Shown here in pieces: positions 36,240-48,171 of a stretch of DNA of 64,000 nucleotides; the first letter of the stretch is position 1; each line of letters opens with the position of its first letter. Position numbers and translations under genes: made by a program. Source of the stretch: Lethocerus indicus (taxonomy: Eukaryota > Arthropoda > Insecta > Hemiptera > Belostomatidae); assembly GCA_019843655.1 (NCBI GenBank), contig JACDQD010000008.1:17270442-17334441 (forward strand), in the 5' to 3' direction. The notes under the pieces are model-generated. The model searched no databases, was not told where the DNA came from, and worked only from the letters and a program-made list of their open reading frames with translations.

Positions 36240-38340
36240 GCCCCTCTGTGTGGGGCTTCTCCAACCACCTGAACCAAGGCGGACCCAGTTACCAGCAACG
36301 TTTCACTCTTATCGACCTACTCTCATTATATGTGGGCAATGTGCCCCTACCACTGGCGGCGACGGCCTTATCTGGAAGCAGTTCTCTGTATGAATCACCG
36401 AACCGATTTCTATACGGTATTCTGGAAATTATTCCGCATGTTCTAGTAATCTCTCCCGGAGCGGATACAAAATAAAATTCTCAGACTTACGCACAGCTCG
36501 GTCCCGGTTTCGATCCCCCGCACAGTAAAGGATTTTATATATACATTTCTACTATGGACCAATATCCTATACAAGTTAAATCCTTCCGGGGAAGGCGTCT
36601 GTTGTGTGATACGATGAGATGTAAATAGATGCGTACGCCTAAAAAAAGGACGCCCCCTCTGCCACAGGGCGTATGGAGTAGTATTAATGCGTGACCCGGG
36701 CGGGTCGCTCAGTGGCTGATATCGGGTAGTGCGGGAGATAGGCCGGGGACAGATGGGGCCGAACCCGCCCCGCATATTACACGCCCGGACGCCCCGGCCG
36801 CAATGAATTTCCCCAATATATCTCCTCGTCTCCCCCGTCTCAGGCACTCTTACATGGGAAAGGAAAACGTGTGCGCAGCACACCTATGTTGTTGTTATGG
36901 GGAGCAACAATTGTAAAATAAAAACATTTTATTTTCATCTGCAGCGACCAGTGATTCAAAAACATTTTACACAGTAAATTCTTGTAGATCAGATTAAATA
37001 AAAAATCTGGAACGAAACTAATAGTTACTCTGAAACATTATAATTTATTGATATGGACGTCGGGCGAGAACAATCAGTCGACAATGACAGTATTAGATTA
37101 TATATAGGCGATTAATTTAAAAAACAAAAGCAGTTATATAATAAGAAAATTAACTGGCGTGGAGACCATTTTATTCGTTTCTGGACTGGCTCTGAGCCGA
37201 GTAACTGGCTACGTTTGCGTCTGAGGTGCTCAAAACCGTACGGACGGTAACATACAGGTGGGATTGAATCAAATTTGTCGGCACTCGATGTACAATTTCA
37301 TACACGTGATGGCTGGCGTGTATAGTGAGTGGATATCGCAAAATTTCTCTCATCTGGCAATGGGCTGAGAGGGGTAAGTAGGGTGGGGGTCGGGCGCCCT
37401 GAATGGAATGGGCGGCTGAGGCCTGAATGAAATGGGGCAAGCTTTCAGCCCGTCCGTCGGGACTTAACACTGGGCGCGGATTTAACGCTGAAACGCGCAT
37501 CACTTTACACCAGTCTATAGTCATTAGGATATATCTACTGAGGCGGTGGCCCCAAAGTGACAGGCGTATTATATTCCTATCTAACCTTACGCTCTTTTTA
37601 AATAGAAAAATACACGTTAAAAATCTCCATTATTATAATAAGCGAATTGCTTACATAAAGTAAAACATTGTATTTTCAAAGGTGCTTTATATTGCACAGT
37701 TATTCTAATAAGTAGAAATTGATATTCAAAAGAACACAATATAAGCCATCAAAGTCTTAAGCGCCCTGATTTTCTCCACTCGCCAATTCTGTCTTAAAAT
37801 AGACGAGTTCTGCTTCTCACAGTTATTCCTCCGGTCTTTCGGAAAACTGTCAAATGGTTTACCATGAAGAGAATATTCTTAACGGTGTTAAGAGAGGAAG
37901 ACAAACCGAGTGAATAATGCCACCGCTAGTCTGCATTTCGTTTGTAAAGTATGGAATAAAATGCAACGAGATGATTCCAATTCACTGACTACACTCAGGA
38001 AACGGAGGTCGAGAAGCCAAGCGAATGTTCAGCGGGCCGAATTTAATCGGCAGAGGGAGTTCGAAAATCGCTGACCTGAATAATGTATTTTTTCAGTTTA
38101 AACTTAAATTTATTCCAAGAGATTACGCTTATCGAATTACCTGCACATGGTATCACAGACGGAACTGGCCATGGTTTATGACACAAAAAATATTTTTCCT
38201 ACATTACAACATTATTTTCCTAAAAGTCATGCAAATATCAATGATAGACGGATTACAAAAATATTTAATAAAGCTATAATAGAAAAGTAAGTAAGGTTAG
38301 AATGATTTGTGGTTATTATTCACCACTATTGCGGAATATC
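36240..38340. other. Interval with two GC-rich blocks
   Basis: 36,240-36,860 and 37,180-37,560 are GC-rich. The first contains GACCCGGGCGGGTC, a tight 6-bp foldback, and a 146-codon minus frame (36443-36883) without a recognisable domain. The second contains a 117-codon minus frame (37171-37524), also without a domain. 36,900-37,160 and 37,590-37,750 are AT-rich. No gene called. Confidence 0.6.
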
Positions 38341-38347
38341 CTCTGTC

Positions 38348-38349
<2 letters not shown>

Positions 38350-38399
<50 letters not shown>
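38350..38399. repeat. (AT)25 microsatellite
   Basis: A perfect AT dinucleotide run of 50 bp flanked by CTGTCCC and GAAATAAGG. Confidence 0.98.
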
Positions 38400-38404
<5 letters not shown>

Positions 38405-38405
<1 letters not shown>

Positions 38406-40740
38406 AGGGAATAATATGCGTTAACTACCTACAATTAAATTGTTCACATGTTAAAAATGATGCGGAAATCAGATGTCAACGCTCCTAAGCGGATAGTTAA
38501 TTGCACCCCTGACCAAGCATTAAAAATGACAGATGGATACAACGTATAAACATTTCTGCTCACTATACGCGGTATACGACAAACAAACACGCAATCTCGT
38601 GCATGGAAATAGCAGGCCGTATGTTCTGTTTTACGGATTTAGTTCATCAGAACAAAACCTCTCCCGAAGTTCGGGGGCTCTCCATCCCAAGTTCGAAGTA
38701 GAATCTGAAGCCAGGGCATTTCCGGCCTCTGGAGGCCGCAGAAATCTGAGAACTGGGAAAGTTCAAAACTAGGGGAAAGTGAATATTTGTCCGCAAAGTA
38801 CAGGACAAAAAAATAAGGTACCACGGAAAGACCCGAGAAACTCAGGATTCAAATTCACATACATTGTATCCTTTCTAATAATTAAAGTGAACCTACATAC
38901 TATCTATAATTTCCCAAAACAGTTTCGTTGTAAGGAGGGTCGCATGTGCCTTATATTCAATGTCGCTGTTATCGACCCATAAAGAAACTGGTTCACAACA
39001 TGCTACACCAAAATTAGCTGGTTATTAGTCATTATTATACCTCTCTCGTAGTGTTCACAATTATACTCCTATTTACATCAAAACGTATGGACAAGTAGAA
39101 AACCCGGAGGTCATTTAATCGCGAAAACCCTCCTTGTCCTCATTAACATGAACAAATGTGGACGTGATTTGATAAGTATCGCATACAGCGGTATTTCCCC
39201 TTGTCCCCCTCGGAAAGTTTGAGATTGCTCAAACGCCCCTTTCTAATAATATTAGACTAACTTTTAGAAGTATTTCCAGATTCGAGTCCTGCTTATTAAA
39301 CTGTGCGCAGGTAGGAACGCGTAGTGGAATTTATGAATTTTTTTCCCGGAAACCGGGGCAGTCAGAAAAAGGAGCGATGATCCTGTGGAACTTCAAATTT
39401 AGGCCTAAAACTTTTCCGCCAGGCCTCGTGAATTATTCCCGATGCATTATGCATGAAAACCGAGGCAGGACTTGGCCCTAAAGCTTGCGCCGACAGAGTT
39501 GTTTCATTTTCGAATTATATACAATTTATGACGCGGAAAATTCCAGATTCGGAAATTGGAATTTCAATAGAAATAATTTTATCCGGACCGTAGTAACATA
39601 AATATTCACTTTTTTGCCTGTGTTTAAAATAGATTCGACATCTCTCCATTTAGGTAGACGCAGATAAGCGGACGGACGTATTGTATTTTTTTAACCCCAA
39701 CTTCTGAACTAATTCATTCCTTTTCAGCGTGGGCTCATTCGTCCAGGTGAAATGCCACGTACCACTTGTGTATTTAGAGTCCAGAAGGACTTGATCCGGG
39801 CGATTCCGGAAACAGTAAAGACAACCGAGAGCCAGAGAAAGTTACCAAATTGAGCTAAGCCCGATCGTCGGTACCCCCAACTTGTGGCACATCCGACCCC
39901 ATTACGTTATATCGCCTGAGGGGCGAGAGCCCCATCCATGAGCAGACCATATACTATGCACAAAGGCCTCGCATTAGCATGGGCCGCCTATCCGGAAGAC
40001 GGGACACTTTCGATTAAAGAAGCCGTACCCACGATCGCTACGTCGCGGCCCATCCTGCATTAAACATAAGCGGGTGAGAAATCAAATTTTCTACCCGGCG
40101 CTTTCTACGGCATGCATAACCGAAATTAGAAACCTGTACTCGATACAGCGGAATACCACATATGTGGTGGTGTACGTATAACGCCCTTGGTTTATCAAGT
40201 GAAAGGATAATAAATTATTCAAGCTGTGGAACAAATTACGAGGACTCAAACAAATATAAATCAGAATTTAGTGTCATTGTGCGCACAAATATACTAGTTT
40301 AAGCGCAACCTTAGACTGTGTTTAAACTTGCAAATTTGTGTCTGTTCCCATCAGTACTTTGAATACTAATATCTTGCAGCGCGATAGAGCTGAACAAGAT
40401 CCAACCTGCTAAAACCTAGTCTTCAACAATTAGTGCGGGGCATTAAACTGTATTGCATAAGTAATATAGTATAACTTCATACTTATATCGGGAGATAACG
40501 TCTAATATTGCCACCTTCCCTCTCATTATCATTCAGAACGATATCGTAGAAGGTGAGAACATCAAGAACCCTAATCAAGTGGTTTGTGTTAGGTTAGAAA
40601 GTCTTTGTATTGATTAACATGCAACCAATGCCGTAAACGAGGTTAATTAAAAGTTATGCATGAAATAACTTTAAAACATTCGAATAATTATAAAAATCAA
40701 TGTGTCCAACGTGATCATATATGTGTTCACTCTAATTTTA
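38405..40740. other. Non-coding interval with a GC-rich block
   Basis: 38,620-38,770 and about 39,340-40,140 are GC-richer. The latter contains GGGGC-GAGA-GCCCC at 39920-39933, a 5-bp stem with a GNRA-type loop. ACCACATATGTGGT (40155-40168) is a perfect palindrome. 40,200-40,740 is AT-rich. The open frame at 38533-38772 (+) has no recognised family. Confidence 0.6.
40155..40168. promoter_or_regulatory. 14-bp palindrome: E-box CATATG between Runt-type ACCACA words
   Basis: ACCACATATGTGGT is an exact palindrome. Its centre is a CATATG E-box, and each arm carries the ACCACA/TGTGGT core recognised by Runt/RUNX proteins. Its significance is unknown; palindromes of this size occur by chance at low frequency. 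Confidence 0.25.
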
Positions 40741-40773
40741 GTGATGATATATATAAAACATAAAAGGACTTAC

Positions 40774-40805
40774 CTTGTGTAGTAGGAATTTTTCTTCAGC
40801 CTTCC
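40774..40805 (-). CDS. Candidate 32-nt internal micro-exon of an unidentified gene
   Basis: Read on the minus strand, a T-rich tract ending TTGTTTTTGTTTCAG abuts 40805, and the exon ends ACAAG at 40774, followed directly by GTAAGTCC. Both sites are close to the animal splice consensus, and the intron on each side is AT-rich. Two frames are open. After two leading bases it reads KAEEKFLLHK; in the first frame it reads GRLKKNSYYTR. The third frame has a stop. A length of 32 nt is not divisible by three, so inclusion would need a partner exon of matching phase. No flanking exon of the same gene was identified, and the protein family is not recognised. This is the strongest splice-site pair seen in the window, but it could still be a pseudo-exon. 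Confidence 0.3.
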
Positions 40806-41177
40806 CTGAAACAAAAACAATTTATTAAATAAATATATAAAAAATATGAAAATGAGGTTATTACTTCATTACAATATTTTAATTTTATTAGATACGTTTC
40901 CTATTTATTTGTAATAAATCATATTGTAATTATAAACAATGCTGAATACCGTTTAAATCCACTGGTGCATATTAAGTTGTAAAATATTTATCACGTTCCA
41001 CCGAGTAAGAATAAAATATTCCTTACGATTTGAATACGTAAACCAGTGAAAACACTTTTCCAAGTGTCACCTCAGGGCGTACTCTGAAATTTCCGTAACA
41101 GTAATGGCCAGAACGGTCTATCGGTGGGACAGCTATCGGCCAACAAATGCCAGCCTCCATTAGTGTATTAGATGACA

Positions 41178-41306
41178 AGATAAGTTCCCGTCCCGGCTAT
41201 TATTCATCGCGGGGGCTCATGGCCGTCACGCGTCTTTAGTGGACTAGTCATCTCGTGTCGGAATCAGATTAATTGGCCGATAAGAATGATAGATGGTGAG
41301 TTATCA
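41178..41306. promoter_or_regulatory. Cluster of GATA-factor words
   Basis: Within 130 bp: AGATAAG (41178-41184), CGATAAG (41278-41284), TGATAG (41287-41292) and TTATCA (41301-41306, TGATAA on the other strand). A GCCGCCAT Pho/YY1-type word follows at about 41310. TTATTCATC near 41200 and GATGAATAA near 41318 are reverse complements. Such homotypic clustering in a GC-rich block fits an enhancer, but only by motif. Confidence 0.25.
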
Positions 41307-41701
41307 GGCCGCCATCCCTGATGAATAACTAAGACGCCCTACGCTGTCTAGAGCCGAACCGGGAGCCGAACTCCGATCCCATGTTTCGCCGCCTACTCAT
41401 AAATTAATTACAACTGCATTTTCGCCTATTGAAATTCCAATACTGTTCCATAGTCAGGCCTACAGAGATTGACAATGGAGTCCGAAATTTGAATTTAAAT
41501 GCGTTGCCAGTTATTTCGAAATGCTTTTATATATTTCCTTTCCATTGTTTCCTCGTTATCACTGCCAACGATATTATCCTAATAAATACGAATTAACTAT
41601 TCCGAAAATAAGTGAGTATATTTGGAAGTAGAAAAAACAACTCCATCACATCGTGCCTCACGTTTATGCATTTAACCGTAAAACCCGAAGCTTAGTTTCA
41701 G

Positions 41702-41768
41702 GAGCCCGAATCGCCCCCGTGCCTCAATATCCGGCACCAACTGCGGGACCGTTAATTCCGATAACCCG
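41702..41768 (+). other. Candidate 67-nt exon-like segment (low confidence)
   Basis: TTAGTTTCAG lies just before 41702, and CCCG|GTGAGT follows 41768. Two frames are open, one of them proline-rich (APVPQYPAPTAGP). The block is GC-rich, which lengthens chance open frames. Not recognised. Confidence 0.1.
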
Positions 41769-44700
41769 GTGAGTTGGTTCATCGGCACAACTTGGGTTAG
41801 GGAGAACTCGAATTCTGGGCGACTAAGTAACATCCATCTGACCCGGCTCCAGATAAAGGAACAAGCAAGAACCTTTGAGTACCGATTCGAGGTTTAATCG
41901 GGTCACCGAAAGAACAATGGACCAAGTCGGGTCGGGTAGGAAGATCGGACGATTAGCCGTTCTTTACGTTATATCATTTGTGGAATACTCAATTTTCATC
42001 ATAAACAAATATATCTAACTTTTTGGGGAAATACAGAAATATTTCTTTATGATTACTATAATTCAATTATATAAAATTCAATATCTAATTTAATATTATA
42101 TGAGGACGCTGGGTAAGTAAATTCACATCGAAGTATTTAATAAACTGAACAAACTAACACTTCAGTTCGTTCGTACTATCGAGACGTATGTTATAAACCA
42201 GAGACACATCAATTTACATTAATGCCATGGTATCGACTATGCGTAATCTAAAACCATCAGTTCAAGTGTGATGAAGTGGATTCAGTGCCAGGGTCAATCA
42301 CCGACTCCTGTTTAAAGTCAACGTGACCTAAAGTTATTGAATATCGCCCAAACGGAGGCTCACCGAATGTTCAAGCCAATCTATACTCATTGTGTGTCGT
42401 TAAGGGACGGACTGGTAACGGACATTAGAACGGACATGTCGTCCAAACGGCACGTTTGCAACAATCAAGAGAAGTCCGCGAACAAGGTATGCGGCGCACG
42501 TCACGGGTCAAAAGAGTCAATTCTCGTCTGGCCGATAATCGACGTTCCAGCTTAAAACAAAATTTAAAAAAAAACAAGCAGAAAACCTTACATAAATGCG
42601 CGCATACTGCGCAACAAATTTTGTTTGACCTGCTAATCGATCTCTCAATAATCAGATCAGTATCTGTCCCGATCAACAACCATAAAATATGTACAAAGCG
42701 AACGCGTTCGATTTATCCTTTTCCGATCTCTCGAGATAACATCTCTCTCGGCCGGTTTCTTAAATTTCTTTCTCGGAAAGTCGCCTTATCTTGAGTAACC
42801 GGTGCGGAAAGGATCTGACGAGAGCGATCGACCATAAATTTTCGTTAACGTTACACACGGAGGTCAGGGAGTCTATACACACATCACCGAGACGCGATAA
42901 ATTATGGAAGACTTTGGCCGCACTATTACTTTCGGAAAAGTAAGTACTTCTGCACGCTATTGAGGGAAAAAATAAAATTATAAAGCAGTAGTCCTATGTC
43001 GGCCGTGAATTGGACTGATTTTCATCTTAAACGGGTGGGGGCTCTTCAAAATACGATTTTTTGCCGGGTCCACCAGCTCCGTTGATACTGACGGCTTCCT
43101 ACTCGAAATACCAAATCGTTTCCGGAAACGAGGTCATCAGTCGGGGGGATAGGAGGAAATGAAACCCGGTTCGAGTGGGGCAAAACGGCGCTACACTTAG
43201 TAGTACTTGGTCCGCACCTGCCCATATCTGAGAACCAATTGGGGTCAGAGGACATTTCTTTCGGGCATTCTGGGTACAAGATATAGACGCGGTCGTTGTA
43301 CAGAAAATAACCTTGGAGAACTTTCATACTTTTCTGAAAATAAGCACTAGTTTTATATTGTTAATTCTATAAATTTCAGAACTATCTTGTCAGAGTTAAC
43401 ACAACAAGAAGGGGACAATTTATCACACGTAAATGCGTGATAATACTAGACAGGTGATATTTCATACTTGTGGGCACTGATTACAAAGAATAATTAAATA
43501 TATAATTACTGTACCCCTTAGGTTTTTTAATAATCTTTACTATCACGTTTGTTTTAGGAAGCTGAATTACAACAATGCTCTAAATTGTAAAGTGACATCA
43601 TTTCTCAATTATACACACGAATATCATACAAGGCAAAAACGTGGGCAGTCGACAAATCAAATAATATATGTTGCCTAAATTTAGGATCCTCCTTTCTGTT
43701 GAGAAGTTCAGAAGCGAGTCGGCCATAGAATATGGCTCAAGATCAACAGAACGTCCAAAGAATCAGGCTCAGGAACTCGAGAGGGCCCCATTAGCTATTA
43801 ATTATTCAGGCCGCAAAGCATTATAGACGGGTGGAGTTAGGGGTCCGAGGTATAAAAAGGGAAGGATCGAGGGATGAGGGCACTTTACCGATGGCAAAAT
43901 AGGTTAAAAAAGCAGGCTAAACTGATTGCAAATTTATCTCGAGACTTCAAGCTAGATAGAACCGTCGGGTCCGAACGCTCCCGGCTCTCGTTTAAAGTTT
44001 AAAAATGGGGCACGACGGCTTTTGCAAAAATAATTCCATTGTTCAGTCACTCCCTTTTCAAACTCCGAAAGAATTGAATTCCGGTTCAATTCTGAGTTGT
44101 ACGTTTGAAATCACCGTTTCGCTCAAACAGAGTTAAAAGACAAATAGCTATCTAAAAAGGAATTCGTAATTGGTAAATTGCACAGTGCAAGAGGATTTTC
44201 AACTGAGAAATATATTTTTCTTTAAATATTTTATTTGAATCTGGTGAAAATTATATTTATTCCTTTCTAACATCCGTTGAGAAATCGACAACAGAATGCT
44301 TTCGTAAAAAGGAATATATTTAAACAGGAAAACACTAAGAAGATTGAATTGCATTAGTCTTAAATTGTTGTTGAATATTGTCAATTATTAATCGTGTTAA
44401 ATCATTACGTGTAGAGATTCGACCATTTGAAATATGCATAGAATATGCAATGTATATAATTATATCACAATACAGTACGATATTCATAATTTATCCATTC
44501 GTTTGAATTAAAAAACAGAAGGATGAAACATGTATAATGAAAGACATTTCAATCTATTCAATTCGAAAGATGAAGGTTCAACAAAGTAACTTCTGGTGGA
44601 GATAGGGCTGCTCGAAATAATTAAGAACTCTTGACATGAAACATAAGGCGATGTGCAGCGGCCTTTCAAAAAACCCCGAGTAATTTAATAAAATTCAGCG

Positions 44701-44897
44701 GTCCGCATTAAAAACAATTAATGTCAAAACAAAATTCATCGCAGGAAAATTGTGTAAGAAGAAGTGGGTTTTAAAAAAGGCTCAGATTACTCCCAGTAGC
44801 AACTTTTATAAAGCTCAAAAGCTGTACTTTAACACTTTAATTAGAACTCTAAAGTTAGGAATTAAATTACTGTCGCCAGAGGAGAGCGCAATTTTGC

Positions 44898-44931
44898 AGT
44901 AGTTGGCACTATTCCTAATAGTGCAACTACT
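44898..44931. other. 15-bp stem-loop with one bulge
   Basis: AGTAGTTG, then GCACTATT, a CCT loop, then AATAGTGCAACTACT. All 15 bases of the right arm pair with the left arm, leaving a single bulged G at 44905. Compact foldback of 34 nt in AT-rich DNA. Confidence 0.6.
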
Positions 44932-46610
44932 AATAAAACTAGTTACAGCTCGAATTTTATTCCCCGTCGATATAGTTTGTGAACGATATTAATACAGAAA
45001 CTGTCGCTAAGTGAATGAAATTGAGGAACCTGTATATCTTTCACGAACATTTTTTTATTTATCATTTTTATATTATTTATTTACGTTTTTTATACATCCT
45101 ATTCAAGAATATTAATCTCGAATAATATTGCTTGGCAAATAAAAAATATCCTAATTCCCAATGATTTATTGAGAAGTTTATATTGCGCATTAATGATTAA
45201 AATGCATTATTATCAGTTCCATAATAATATGGTTAGAAAAATTATGGTTGGAAGCCGACGAGTAGCTGAAAGAGCAACTAAAATCAGAGTAGTAAATTGT
45301 TCACCTTTCACATACGTAATTACCTTGTTTATTAGTATTTAATTTGTAGTGGCGGACTGTAAATATTGCTATTTTGTGGATGTAAGCACTGGCAAATAAT
45401 TGAAAAGTTCCAATTTGGTTGGAAATTAAAATTATGATTTTATTCTACTACGTTCGCGTTTTAAACACCCAGCGAGAGTGGGGACAATTGGGAATTACTT
45501 CCCAAAAATAAACCTATCCAGAACTAATTCTAAAGAAGGCTTTGACTATAATGTAAGAAGAAAGTGAGAGGAGGAAGTAATAAAATCTCGGAATGAGAAA
45601 ACGGGCAGAACTATTGGCTGGGGTGAACGGTCTTGTCCTAGGGACAGGGGGAAGAGAGCTTCCTACCGGGCGGGGGACATTAAAGATTTCTCGGTCCAGA
45701 CAACTCCGGCACGAAGTTTTCCGCCGCATTAAGAGTCGCTGGAATATTCAGGCCGTTCAATGGGAGGCGCCCGAGATGCTTTAATAATTTAACAATTTAC
45801 AATGGGACGGGGGTGGGCGGGGGGAGAGGAGGCGCGGTTATTCAACTTCCACCGTTTTAAACCGCCGGCCATTTAAGCCCCCGCCCGAGTAATGAGGCCG
45901 CAACCTTTCCGAGCAATCTCCAAAACTGACTCCTTCAAAATCAGAACAATCGATATTTCCGAAATATTTTATGATATTGATAGACGATAAAGAGGAATTT
46001 CATATTAACCGGACATGAAACTTTTGAATTAAAATTTTATATAAGAATTTCTCCAGACCACCCTCCCGTGGTGAAGGTAGTGCCATGTTCAGCCATGGTA
46101 GTGAAATGTAAAAATATGACAGGAAAAAATTTGGAGAATTCAAATTCTAAATTCCTATTTCAAATTAAAACGACCAAAATATGTCATCTCTAAGGAAAAT
46201 AACATTTCACGGGACGGCCAGTTTTATGAGGAAAATGATCTTAATATTATGTTATTTCATTGGCCTCATTCAGCCAGTCGAGATGTAAGGGCACAATGAC
46301 TGATCATTGAAAACAATTTTCTTTTTTAACCATAAAGAATAACTTTACAATCTGTCTACAACTTGATATGTTTACCCTGTTTTATTCCAGAATAACGTGT
46401 ATCCAAAAATCTGTTCGAAACCTTGATTTATGGCAATGTACTCGGATATCTCGATAGAATAATTGTACACTTTTCTCCCAGTTTTGTGTTGGACTATTCT
46501 ATAGAGTGAAATCTTTTGAGTCGTAAGTCTTTCCTCGGCGATATTCGAGATAACCTGGACCGATACTCGCGACATCACGGCGTCTGTAGGTGTGGACGTG
46601 CAATAAATAA

Positions 46611-46694
46611 TCGTATGCAAATGTCCCGGACATTTATCACTCGGATATGTAGTATAACCTGCGAATGTTGCGGGCATTTATCATATGCTAATGT
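46611..46694 (+). repeat. Degenerate 44-bp-period repeat with octamer word
   Basis: The segments at 46620-46649 and 46664-46693 share 21 of 30 positions, including CATTTATCA. TCGTATGCAAATGT (46611-46624) and TCATATGCTAATGT (46681-46694) match at 12 of 14. ATGCAAAT at 46614-46621 is the POU octamer. Either a worn tandem repeat or a run of related binding sites. Confidence 0.3.
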
Positions 46695-48095
46695 TTGGGG
46701 TAAATGTTGAAAAACATTTGTAAAAGTCATTCGCGGCCAAATTTTTGTAGGCGTTAAACCTGCACCGATGGGCCAAACCCGTATTCTATTTTTTCCTTTA
46801 TGGGATCCTTTCTGATTAATTATCTGTCGGTAGAAACCGCGTGAGTAATATACAGCACACATTGATTTTAATGTACAAAGAATAATAACAACAGAACAGA
46901 AATTGCGATAGAATTACTGTAACTAAAAGTCCTCAGAACATCTAAATATGTTGTCATCGAGGCACATTTCGGGCAAACATCGACAGCAAGCCAAGTTAAA
47001 AATTATTAATTTAGAGGTACTTAGCGTAATTGGACAGCTGAGGGTATTAACCCAATTTACGTAATAGCTTTTTAATTCGCCCCAAACTTGGATAATAACG
47101 GCCGCGACTGCAAATGTGCCACCGGATCTTGTCGAAGAATAGGGATAATGATTCGGGGTCGCCGCCCACGGGCAGTCTATCACCGGGGGCACCATTTTGA
47201 GCGAATTCTGCTACTGATGAAAGTGCATTATACGAAATTTTCCGAGGTTTTCTTCGAGATTTCAACACCAATCGATTTTCAAACAAGCGAGAAACTCGAT
47301 AATGCCGCCTCAATTATTCGAAATTTTTTTCCGGTTTTATATTTTTGCACATGGAATTATCGGTAAACTAGCGTCCAAGAATACAATTCAAACAAGATAA
47401 CGAGTTCCAAAACGTCAACCCCGAATTGGCGACATATTCCTTCAATTTTAATGCCCAATTTATAAAAAGTAACTTCAACGTAATATATGGTAGCTACACA
47501 CAGGAATGAATCAAATTGTTAAACATACATAGATATCTGCGTAATATAGATTATAGAACTGAAAACATGTTATGTTTCTAGATGATATTATAAAACGTTC
47601 TCTGCACAAGTTTAATCGTAACATAAAATAACCGATTGGTTTAAAATTAAGTATTTCAAGTCGTTGACTAATAATGGGAAACATCGTACATCGAATACAC
47701 AAAATAACTCAATATTGGTAATCGCACACGGGGCCGAAAGCTTTCGTAACGCCATCGCCAGGTCGGCGGATGGAGCAAACATACGGGGAGTTAAACAAAA
47801 ATTAACCACTGGGATCGCTCCGAGTTGTGTCATCGAGGGCCCATTCTGACTCCTGTCACGTCGCCGCCCGGCCGAGTCTCACTCCTTAGACAACGCGGAC
47901 GCGGTTGACTCAAAAAACAATGCGCCATTATTCAAAGCAGCGAATCTCACGTCGCGCTCCAAGTTTAAAAGGCCGCGACGGCCGGACGCTCCCCCAGGCA
48001 CGAGCTCCTGCCCCTTCATTATCGGGCGTTCAGCTACGTGCTGTAGTTTTCTTCCGGTGGACTTCCCTCGCACGTACCGCCTGTTCATAACCTGG

Positions 48096-48098
<3 letters not shown>

Positions 48099-48168
<70 letters not shown>
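48099..48168 (+). repeat. (AC)35 microsatellite
   Basis: A perfect AC run of 70 bp preceded by GGTAT and followed by TGCCTATT. It accounts for the cysteine/valine repeat in the minus-strand open frame at 47879-48166, which is therefore not a gene. Confidence 0.98.

Positions 48169-48171
<3 letters not shown>

Larger units (their letters stand above)
31170..36240. other. Mostly AT-rich non-coding interval
   Basis: One GC-rich block at 32,010-32,230 carries overlapping open frames on both strands (31881-32222 - and 32014-32238 +). The remainder is AT-rich and holds two long G runs (separate entries) and a 16-bp-spaced pair of TTTATACTACT words near 33,468. No gene recognised. Confidence 0.65.
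40810..43040. other. Non-coding interval with regulatory-looking GC blocks
   Basis: 40,810-41,040 is strongly AT-rich. 41,060-41,420 and 41,690-41,960 are GC-rich and include a GATA-word cluster and exon-like segments (separate entries). 41,980-42,110 is AT-rich. The overlapping plus frames at 42337-42555 and 42456-42794 (112 codons) show no known domain. Confidence 0.6.
43040..48090. other. Non-coding interval
   Basis: GC-rich blocks lie at 43,050-43,270, 43,690-44,000, 45,590-45,930, 47,080-47,220 and 47,730-48,080. AT-rich stretches lie at 43,320-43,640, 44,150-44,560 and 45,030-45,470. TATAAAAAGGG at 43,851 resembles a TATA box. AGAATTGAA/TTCAATTCT (44070-44093) is a 9-bp foldback. The minus frames at 46372-46677 and 46575-46862 are about 100 codons each with no recognised domain. 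Confidence 0.6.

Noticed and set aside
36443..36883. 146-codon minus-strand frame
   Set aside because: It lies in a GC-rich, CpG-rich block. No known motif, no sensible start context, and no neighbouring exon that would extend it.
41121..41130. TCGGTGGGAC, identical to the first ten bases of insect miR-278
   Set aside because: The match stops after ten bases and the flanks do not fold into a miR-278-like precursor; expected by chance at this scale.
46372..46862. Two 95-101-codon minus frames suspected of being transposon relics
   Set aside because: No reverse transcriptase, transposase or integrase motif could be recognised.
47879..48166. 95-codon cysteine/valine-rich minus frame
   Set aside because: Its first part is the translation of the (AC)35 microsatellite.
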